From positions 1 through 5,196 of the forward strand of contig JAEYFY010000339.1 in NCBI GenBank assembly GCA_023454395.1: DNA of 5,196 nucleotides, written 5' to 3'. Below, in pieces: positions 1 to 5,196 of the stretch. A program made the position numbers and the translations under genes. Numbering within the stretch: position 1 is the first letter of the stretch; each line of letters starts with the position of its first letter. The DNA is from Pseudomonadota bacterium. Lineage in GTDB: Bacteria > Pseudomonadota > Gammaproteobacteria > Enterobacterales > Enterobacteriaceae. A model generated the notes under the pieces. It was not told the DNA's origin. It saw nothing but the letters and a program-made list of their open reading frames with translations, and searched no databases.

Positions 1-1067
1 ATCGCCGCGCTCTGCGTCACAATTTTCAGCATGTGAGAGACTATGCCCCACATAGCCACCTGATAGCTGTCGTGAAAGCAAACGCTTATGGTCATGGGTT
101 ATTAGAAACAGCATATACCTTAATGGATAATGCTGATTGTTTTGGTGTTGCGCGTATTGGTGAAGCATTAACCTTACGAAGTGGGGGAATTGTAAAACCC
201 ATTCTTCTGTTAGAGGGCTTTTTTGATGTCGCTGACCTACCTATTTTAGTCGTCAACCACATTGAAACGGTTGTTCATAGCCAAGAGCAATTAGAAGCAT
301 TAGAACAGGCAAACTTAGATGAACCGGTCAAAGTATGGATGAAAATTGATACGGGGATGCACCGTTTAGGAGTGCGGCCTGAAGATGCACAAGCCTTCTA
401 TTTACGACTTTCTGCCTGCAAAAATGTACAACAACCTGTCAATATTGTAAGCCATTTTAGTCGCGCTGATGAGCCAGATGTTCCTGAAGTAACACAAAAA
501 CAAATCTCACTATTTCAAGATTTTATTCAAGATAAAGCCGGGGATAAGTCTATCGCCGCTTCTGCTGGTATTTTATTTTGGCCTCAAGTCCATTATCAGT
601 GGGTTCGCCCCGGTATTATTACTTATGGTATCTCTCCCACTGGTGATGAAAGAATAGGTAAAGATTTTGGCTTAACTCCTGCAATGACACTGAAAACAAG
701 CCTGATTGCCGTTCGTAAACATAAAGCGGGTGAACCTGTTGGTTATGGTGGTACATGGGTAAGTGAAAAAGACACTTATCTTGGTGTGATCGCGATTGGT
801 TATGGCGATGGTTATCCTCGTAGCGCACCTTCAGGTACGCCTGTGTGGATCAATGGTCGAAAAGTGCCTATTGTTGGTCGAGTTTCAATGGATATGATAA
901 GCGTCGATTTGGGGACAGAACTGGTTGATAGTGTTGGTGATGAAGCAATTTTATGGGGAGATGTGTTGCCTGTAGAAGAAATTGCCAAATATAGTGGTAT
1001 TAGCGCCTATGAGTTGATTACGAAATTAACCTCGCGCGTCATCATGGAATACCTAGACGAACAATAA
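1..1067 (+). CDS. alr: Alanine racemase, biosynthetic (5'-truncated by window edge)
   Basis: This PLP enzyme interconverts L- and D-alanine in the cytoplasm and supplies D-alanine for peptidoglycan. The frame is open from base 3, and its first visible residues ([18 protein letters not shown]) match the E. coli Alr N-terminus from about residue 9. The true start is therefore just outside the window, and the GTG at 33 is internal. The PLP lysine lies in the [11 protein letters not shown] motif (codon 75-77). The second catalytic base, a tyrosine, lies in PVGYGGTW (744-746). The substrate arginine is in GMHRLG (363-365), and the arginine facing the pyridine nitrogen is in VRPG (606-608). The GYGDGYPR motif (around 801) is also present. 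With 354 residues visible, the full protein would be about 362, close to the 359 of E. coli Alr. The adjacent tyrB supports alr rather than the catabolic paralogue dadX. No terminator separates it from tyrB, so co-transcription is possible. Nothing looks damaged. Confidence 0.96.
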   Translation, partial: RRALRHNFQHVRDYAPHSHLIAVVKANAYGHGLLETAYTLMDNADCFGVARIGEALTLRSGGIVKPILLLEGFFDVADLPILVVNHIETVVHSQEQLEALEQANLDEPVKVWMKIDTGMHRLGVRPEDAQAFYLRLSACKNVQQPVNIVSHFSRADEPDVPEVTQKQISLFQDFIQDKAGDKSIAASAGILFWPQVHYQWVRPGIITYGISPTGDERIGKDFGLTPAMTLKTSLIAVRKHKAGEPVGYGGTWVSEKDTYLGVIAIGYGDGYPRSAPSGTPVWINGRKVPIVGRVSMDMISVDLGTELVDSVGDEAILWGDVLPVEEIAKYSGISAYELITKLTSRVIMEYLDEQ

Positions 1068-1108
1068 TACAGACGATATTGTATCCCTATGACACACTAA
1101 AAGTGATT

Positions 1109-1112
1109 GGAG
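1109..1112 (+). promoter_or_regulatory. Ribosome binding site that fixes the tyrB start
   Basis: GGAG, within GGAGAAGAAGCC, lies 8 bases before the GTG at 1121, which is ideal Shine-Dalgarno spacing. No comparable purine block precedes the upstream in-frame TTG at 1079, whose preceding bases are pyrimidine/AT mixed (ACGATA). This decides the start in favour of 1121. Confidence 0.8.
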
Positions 1113-1120
1113 AAGAAGCC

Positions 1121-2317
1121 GTGTTTCAACAGGTTGAAGCGTTTCCGGGAGATCCGATTCTCTCATTGATGGATGTTTATAACAAAGACCCACGTCAGGA
1201 TAAAATTAATTTAAGCATTGGTCTTTATTATGACGAAGAAGGCAAGACCCCTATTTTAGGAACAGTTTCCGTTGCGCGTCAGCAACTTAATGCCATGACT
1301 CCTACCGCAACACTTTATTTACCAATGGAAGGGCTGGCACCTTATCGCAGCGAAATTCAAGATCTCCTTTTCGGAGCAGATAATCCTCTCATTGCAGAAA
1401 AGAAAATTGCCACAATCCAAACATTAGGTGGATCAGGCGCATTAAAAGTGGGTGCTGATTTTCTACATCGCTATTTCCCAGGATCAGAAGTGTGGATAAG
1501 TGATCCAACTTGGGATAACCATGCCTCTATTTTTGCTGGCTCTGGTTTCAAGGTGAATTACTACCCTTACTTTGATCCTGAAACCAAAGGCGTAAAATTT
1601 GAAGCGCTACTGGATTGCTTTAAAAATCTGCCTGAAAAAAGCATCGTATTGATGCACCCATGTTGCCACAATCCAACAGGCTCTGATCTGACTAAAGATC
1701 AATGGGATCAAGTCACTGAAGTATTAAAAGCTCGCCAAGCAATTCCATTCTTAGATATTGCTTATCAAGGCTTTGCTGAAAATTTAGATGAAGATGCTTA
1801 CGCTATTCGTACTATGGCAAAAGCAGGATTACCGATACTTATCAGTAACTCTTTTTCAAAAATATTTGGGATCTACGGTGAACGTGCTGGTGGTCTATCG
1901 ATTGTTTGTGATAATGCCACTGAATGCGAAAATGTATTAGGCCAGTTAAAAGCGGGTGTACGTCGTATCTATTCAAGCCCTGCAAATTATGGTGCGCAAA
2001 TTGTCAATAGAGTGCTATCAGACCAAGTTTTAACGGCACAATGGCAAAAAGAAGTCGCGCATATGCGTGATCGCATTAAAGAAATGCGCGTTACTTTAGT
2101 CGAAGCTTTAAAAATTGCCCTGCCTGAAAAGAATTTTGATCATCTATTAACTCAACGCGGTATGTTCAGCTATACCGGCTTTACACAAGCACAAGTTGAT
2201 AGATTACGTGACGAATTTGGTATTTACCTTGTCGGTACTGGTCGTGTTTGTATGGCGGGTGTTAATACAGGTAATGTTCAGCGTATTGCACAAGCTTTTG
2301 CGGCTGTAAGTATTTAA
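1121..2317 (+). CDS. tyrB: Aromatic amino acid aminotransferase (tyrosine aminotransferase)
   Basis: This cytoplasmic fold-type I PLP aminotransferase makes the last step of tyrosine and phenylalanine synthesis and can also act on leucine and aspartate. It has 398 residues against 397 in E. coli TyrB and aligns end to end. Expected active-site residues are present: W131 (DPTW), N184 (HNPTG), D212 and Y215 (FLDIAYQG), the PLP lysine K247 (SNSFSK), R255 (GERAGG), and the substrate-carboxylate arginines R281 and R375. TyrB rather than AspC is shown by L35, Y37, L65, S105 and S286, which match TyrB at positions known to separate the two specificities; T43 is the AspC-like exception. The start is GTG at 1121 because of its RBS and because [13 protein letters not shown] aligns with the E. 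coli N-terminus (MFQKVDAYAGDPI). A TTG at 1079 would add 14 unrelated residues. It follows alr by 53 bases. No TyrR box matching TGTAAA-N6-TTTACA was seen upstream. Confidence 0.96.
   Translation: MFQQVEAFPGDPILSLMDVYNKDPRQDKINLSIGLYYDEEGKTPILGTVSVARQQLNAMTPTATLYLPMEGLAPYRSEIQDLLFGADNPLIAEKKIATIQTLGGSGALKVGADFLHRYFPGSEVWISDPTWDNHASIFAGSGFKVNYYPYFDPETKGVKFEALLDCFKNLPEKSIVLMHPCCHNPTGSDLTKDQWDQVTEVLKARQAIPFLDIAYQGFAENLDEDAYAIRTMAKAGLPILISNSFSKIFGIYGERAGGLSIVCDNATECENVLGQLKAGVRRIYSSPANYGAQIVNRVLSDQVLTAQWQKEVAHMRDRIKEMRVTLVEALKIALPEKNFDHLLTQRGMFSYTGFTQAQVDRLRDEFGIYLVGTGRVCMAGVNTGNVQRIAQAFAAVSI
1886..1893 (+). other. Chi-like octamer (GCTGGTGG)
   Basis: An exact copy of the E. coli Chi sequence recognised by RecBCD lies inside tyrB, where it also encodes part of the conserved ERAGG motif. 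RecBCD enzymes of related enteric bacteria are known to respond to this octamer. Function here is inferred from the match alone, and codon constraint could explain it. Confidence 0.4.
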
Positions 2318-2340
2318 GCCAATCAACACAATTTCACGAT

Positions 2341-2382
2341 AAAAAAATACCTGCCTATTTTCATAAGCAGGTATTTATTTTT
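2341..2382. terminator. Bidirectional Rho-independent terminator between tyrB and cyuA
   Basis: AAATACCTGC (2345-2354) and GCAGGTATTT (2367-2376) form a perfect 10-bp stem around a 12-base loop. On the plus strand the right arm runs into TTTATTTTT, giving the U-tract for tyrB, 24 bases after its stop. On the minus strand the left-hand A-run (2341-2347) becomes seven Ts, giving an equally good terminator for cyuA. The rest of the gap, 2383-2430, shows no gene or other structure. Confidence 0.92.
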
Positions 2383-2430
2383 ACTGCAATACTGCATCAT
2401 AACATCACTGTCGCTTTAGGTTTTCGCCTT

Positions 2431-3780
2431 TTATATATTGACAGCTTGCTTCTTTTCCCCAGCATTACGACGCGCTTTTTCTTCCATAATCTCAATGATT
2501 TGAATATCGGTATGTTGCATTGCACGACTCGCTAATGCACAGAGATTCGCTATTGAGCTATCGACATCGTCACTGACAATACCATCAGTACCCGTAACAC
2601 TTTGATTTTGCATCGCCATTAATACGGCTTTATAAGCACTCGCTGCACTACTTGATACTTTCATTGCACAGCTATTCGATGCGCCATCACAGATAATGCC
2701 ACTGATATCACCAATCATACTGTTGATAGACATACTGACTGTGTTGAAATCTTTTGTGAGTAACCATGCCATTCCTGCGGCTGCTCCCATTGAAGCGGTT
2801 GTTGCAGCACAAAGGGCGGAAAGTGGTGGAAAATGGCTATGAACATAAATTGCCATTAAGTGAGATAAAACCAATGCACGCAGTAAGGTTTCATCATCTG
2901 CTTTAATAAATTCAGCAACCACCATTACAGGTAATGTTGCAGCAATGCCCTGATTACCCGAGCCTGAATTACTCATTGCAGGCAATACCGCCCCACCCAT
3001 ACGAGCATCAGAGGCTGCTGATGCTCTGATCATGATTTCATTAAGTAAGTCTTTACCTAACAAACCTTTCTCTTGTTGCAGAATTAAGGTACGACCAATG
3101 GCTAATCCATAGGTGTTTTGTAACCCTTCTTCTGATAAAGCACCATTTAAACGAGCAGCATTGAGCATAAACTCAATTTCACTCACTGGCACATTAAGTG
3201 CGAAGTGATAAATATCTTCAGCACAAACATCAGTAAAAGGTTTTTCATCAGTAGATCCACAATGATTCGTAAGCGCTGATTTATCTTCTTCAAAAACAAC
3301 GTTACCGTTACATTCACAGCGAACAACGTGTGTATGCTCTCTTGCGATACTGACGATGGCATAACCAGATTGGCTATATACTTTCGCTTCAGAGTAAAGA
3401 ACATCTTCACAAGGTGCTTTTACGCCCACTGTGATTTTACCTTGAGCAACCAGTGTCTTAGCTTGAGCAACTGCATCAGCAGATGCTTTTAACAAGACCT
3501 CCAACCCAGCATCAGGATCTCCTCCTGTCGCACCTAATGCGGCCGCAATAGGTAGCCCAGCCATTCCCGTTCCCGGCACTGTTACGCCCATTCCGTTTTT
3601 CATCAAGTTTGGTGAAACCCAAGCTTCGACACGAACAACAGGTTCACCTAAAAGCGCAGTTGCTTTCGCGGCTGCCAATGCTAATGAAATTGGCTCAGTA
3701 CAACCTACTGCTGGCTTAACACCTTCATGTAACTGACGAACAAACTGTGACCATAAATGAGAATTTTTGTTCTGGCTCAT
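2431..3780 (-). CDS. cyuA: L-cysteine desulfidase (YhaM / UPF0597 family)
   Basis: This cytoplasmic [4Fe-4S] enzyme converts L-cysteine to pyruvate, ammonia and sulfide. It is related to the alpha domain of iron-sulfur serine dehydratases. The N-terminal GCTEP motif carries the proposed catalytic Cys27. [16 protein letters not shown] and LPIAAALGA follow, then [23 protein letters not shown] (258-280), the signature of the family. Three cysteines, C324, C364 and C371 (CDGASNSC), are spaced 40 and 7 apart, as in the cluster ligands of the archaeal enzyme. The protein has 449 residues against 436 in E. coli YhaM; the excess includes a 12-residue charged C-terminal tail, and there are extra cysteines at 155 and 157. 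The ATG start has AAGGTG seven bases upstream. It lies 64 bases after cyuP in the same direction, as in E. coli yhaOM, so it is probably the second gene of a cysteine-utilisation operon. The cysteine activity in this organism is inferred from the family. Confidence 0.94.
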   Translation of the reverse strand: MSQNKNSHLWSQFVRQLHEGVKPAVGCTEPISLALAAAKATALLGEPVVRVEAWVSPNLMKNGMGVTVPGTGMAGLPIAAALGATGGDPDAGLEVLLKASADAVAQAKTLVAQGKITVGVKAPCEDVLYSEAKVYSQSGYAIVSIAREHTHVVRCECNGNVVFEEDKSALTNHCGSTDEKPFTDVCAEDIYHFALNVPVSEIEFMLNAARLNGALSEEGLQNTYGLAIGRTLILQQEKGLLGKDLLNEIMIRASAASDARMGGAVLPAMSNSGSGNQGIAATLPVMVVAEFIKADDETLLRALVLSHLMAIYVHSHFPPLSALCAATTASMGAAAGMAWLLTKDFNTVSMSINSMIGDISGIICDGASNSCAMKVSSSAASAYKAVLMAMQNQSVTGTDGIVSDDVDSSIANLCALASRAMQHTDIQIIEIMEEKARRNAGEKKQAVNI

Positions 3781-3787
3781 AATCTAA

Positions 3788-3793
3788 CACCTT
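3788..3793 (-). promoter_or_regulatory. Ribosome binding site of cyuA
   Basis: On the minus strand AAGGTG sits seven bases before the ATG at 3780. It supports this start, and the N-terminus aligns with E. coli YhaM around the [10 protein letters not shown] motif. Its presence shows cyuA is translated independently rather than by coupling across the 64-base gap from cyuP. Confidence 0.7.
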
Positions 3794-3844
3794 GGATTAA
3801 TTTAGTTTTTAAAAACAACGCCTAACTAGAACCGAAGTTGGCGA

Positions 3845-5176
3845 CTATGAAAATGCCAAGAACGGAGAGATAACGAGCAGTAAACCGGTAAAAATAATCA
3901 GGTAGAGCGATGCACCTTTGTATTTGTGTAACATTGGTACTTTGTACACTAAGTATGCAGGGATAAGACAACCCACCATACCGAAGATAGGGCTACAAAT
4001 TGAGGTAAAACTCAGCACTGGCGCATTCAGGATGATTGCCCCCCATGCTAAAAGCACAGCGAAAATCATGATGCCGTTTTGTACCCATTTTTGGTTGATT
4101 TTGTCTGCTGGGAGATAGCGTTGCAGAATATTCATAACGATCCCTTGTGTCGCTTCACGGAAACCTAAGTAGACACCAAAGAATGCAGTCATTACGGCAA
4201 AGATATTCAACATAACGCTTACAACAGTTACCCAACCACCAGGGAAGAATTTCGCCGCAATCGCTAATGCAGAGATATTTTGTTCATACGCTTTAACGGC
4301 TTCATCATGACCCATTGCTAATGTGAATGAGATTGCATAGAAGAAAACCGTACAGAACAACACACCGAACGCGATGTTCATTGCGCGTAACGCTTTGTGG
4401 CGAGCAACTTCACGGTTTTTATTACGACCACGGTAAGAGATAACCATAGGGCTTAATGTTTGGATAAACAGAATTGAAGTCAGGGTAAAAGGTAATGTAA
4501 TGATTGCTTCTTTGATTAAGCGTCCAGCTGGTGGTAATGCACCCACGTTATAAAGATGCCACATACCAATCATGGAGATCCCTAACGCTGCGACCACAAG
4601 CAGTTTAGTCAGTACCATAAAGCTTGATACTTTAAACAGTAATTGTTCACCACGAGAAGAGATAGCGACTAAAGCACAAATCAAGATCAAACCATAGAAT
4701 GGATTTTCTGACAGTAAACCGTCAGTAACACCAAATGTTTGTAAGTAAGAAGCACTGTCATTGGTAATTGCCGTTGAGTAAACAAACATCCAAATGACTA
4801 ACATCACAAAGTAGAGTGCGCCTAATAAAATACCCCAGTTTTTACCGAGATAACCGGTGATAACGCTTGGGTAGTCTTTACACTCAGGAGATTCAGCCAA
4901 CGTATTAATAAATAGACGTTGGAAAAGGTACATAGCAGGATAACCAATGATCGAGGATAGTAGGAAAACCCATAATCCCATCAGACCTACCTGCACAGGT
5001 AAAAATACAATACCTGCACCGATAGCCATACCGATACTCATGATAACCCAGCCCGCATCATTGCCGTCAAATTTAATTGCTGCACGCCATTCTTGTTCTG
5101 TCATACCTGCGCGGCGAGCGCCAGCACTAGTTGCGGGATAGCTTGTGGTCTCTGTTTTTGAGGAAGCCGTTTCCAT
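3845..5176 (-). CDS. cyuP: Cysteine/serine permease of the HAAAP family (YhaO)
   Basis: This inner-membrane transporter of the hydroxy/aromatic amino acid permease family (relatives SdaC, TdcC) imports cysteine for CyuA in E. coli and has also been linked to serine transport. About eleven hydrophobic helices are visible, near residues 42-64, 66-88, 112-134, 160-174, 184-206, 222-246, 266-288, 316-340, 367-386, 388-412 and 424-442. The glycine-rich first helix (SIGMAIGAGIVFLPVQVG) and SFTSICSPIFGMVGCLIP are strongly conserved with E. coli YhaO. Starting at the ATG at 5176 gives 443 residues, the same length as I recall for E. coli YhaO, and METASSKTE aligns with its MEIASNKG start. An in-frame GTG at 5188 would add four residues (447 total) and cannot be excluded because its upstream region is cut off. 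It is the first visible gene of the cyuPA unit. The promoter and any CyuR site are beyond the window. Confidence 0.94.
   Translation of the reverse strand: METASSKTETTSYPATSAGARRAGMTEQEWRAAIKFDGNDAGWVIMSIGMAIGAGIVFLPVQVGLMGLWVFLLSSIIGYPAMYLFQRLFINTLAESPECKDYPSVITGYLGKNWGILLGALYFVMLVIWMFVYSTAITNDSASYLQTFGVTDGLLSENPFYGLILICALVAISSRGEQLLFKVSSFMVLTKLLVVAALGISMIGMWHLYNVGALPPAGRLIKEAIITLPFTLTSILFIQTLSPMVISYRGRNKNREVARHKALRAMNIAFGVLFCTVFFYAISFTLAMGHDEAVKAYEQNISALAIAAKFFPGGWVTVVSVMLNIFAVMTAFFGVYLGFREATQGIVMNILQRYLPADKINQKWVQNGIMIFAVLLAWGAIILNAPVLSFTSICSPIFGMVGCLIPAYLVYKVPMLHKYKGASLYLIIFTGLLLVISPFLAFS
4527..4534 (+). other. Chi-like octamer (GCTGGTGG)
   Basis: A second exact match to the E. coli Chi octamer, on the plus strand and so in the same orientation as the copy in tyrB but antisense to cyuP. 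Two same-strand copies in 5.2 kb is close to the density in E. coli. Function is inferred only from the match. Confidence 0.4.
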
Positions 5177-5183
5177 ATTAGTA

Positions 5184-5189
5184 CTCACT
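5184..5189 (-). promoter_or_regulatory. Probable weak ribosome binding site of cyuP
   Basis: AGTGAG on the minus strand lies seven bases before the ATG at 5176 and partly matches the anti-Shine-Dalgarno complement (GGTGA portion). It overlaps the alternative GTG start at 5188, so either this is the RBS for the ATG or the GTG itself is the start; both cannot be used at once. Confidence 0.4.
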
Positions 5190-5196
5190 TTTTATA

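Noticed and set aside
33..35. GTG 33 as the start of alr
   Set aside because: The frame is open to the left edge and the ten residues before it match the Alr N-terminus, so it is internal.
619..828. Minus-strand open frame of 69 codons
   Set aside because: It lies wholly inside alr, has no RBS seen and no recognisable protein; it is a shadow of the real gene.
1967..1969. Isoleucine 283 in TyrB where E. coli has asparagine (next to the substrate arginine)
   Set aside because: The position is already variable in the aminotransferase family (threonine in the pig cytosolic enzyme), so it is not evidence of altered function.
2383..2397. Short direct repeat ACTGCAAT/ACTGCATC after the terminator
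   Set aside because: Six shared bases in two copies; no sign of an attachment site or target duplication.
2434..2440. TTGACA-like promoter element on the plus strand
   Set aside because: It lies in the end of cyuA, has no suitable -10 at normal spacing and points into antisense of cyuA.
3183..3410. Second minus-strand frame of 75 codons inside cyuA
   Set aside because: Out of frame with cyuA in a coding region whose own frame is clearly conserved; no independent support.
3539..3546. GCGGCCGC 8-bp GC palindrome in AT-rich DNA
   Set aside because: It simply encodes consecutive alanines in the [11 protein letters not shown] region of CyuA.
3918..4118. Plus-strand frames opposite cyuP (also 4947-5141)
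   Set aside because: Both are antisense to a well-conserved permease and encode nothing recognisable.

Overview
The window holds ordinary enterobacterial-type chromosome: four amino-acid-metabolism genes in two convergent pairs. All four proteins read as close relatives of E. coli proteins, but the DNA is clearly AT-rich and favours A/T in third codon positions. That combination suggests a low-GC member of the Enterobacterales, such as Proteus or Providencia (Morganellaceae). The genus is inferred from composition and remembered protein similarity, not from a search.

Plus strand, left half: the alanine racemase gene alr enters from the left edge, missing only about eight N-terminal residues. 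It is followed after 53 bases by tyrB, the aromatic amino acid aminotransferase. The alr-tyrB order is the same as in E. coli, where dnaB precedes alr. tyrB is best started at a GTG at 1121, which has a good ribosome binding site and gives 398 residues, rather than at an in-frame TTG 42 bases upstream.

Centre: the 113-base gap between the convergent units holds a perfect 10-bp hairpin with A-runs on one side and T-runs on the other. It should terminate transcription from both directions.

Minus strand, right half (transcribed right to left): cyuP (yhaO), an 11-helix amino acid permease of the HAAAP family, is followed after 64 bases by cyuA (yhaM), an iron-sulfur L-cysteine desulfidase. Together they form a cysteine uptake and breakdown unit: CyuP imports the amino acid and CyuA splits it to pyruvate, ammonia and sulfide, mainly under anaerobic conditions in E. 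coli. The promoter of this unit lies beyond the right edge.

No mobile element, CRISPR array, RNA gene or clearly new system was seen. The points of interest are start-site corrections, the placement of cyuPA tail-to-tail with alr-tyrB, an AspC-like residue in the substrate site of TyrB, extra cysteines and a C-terminal tail in CyuA, and small dyads in the intergenic gaps.
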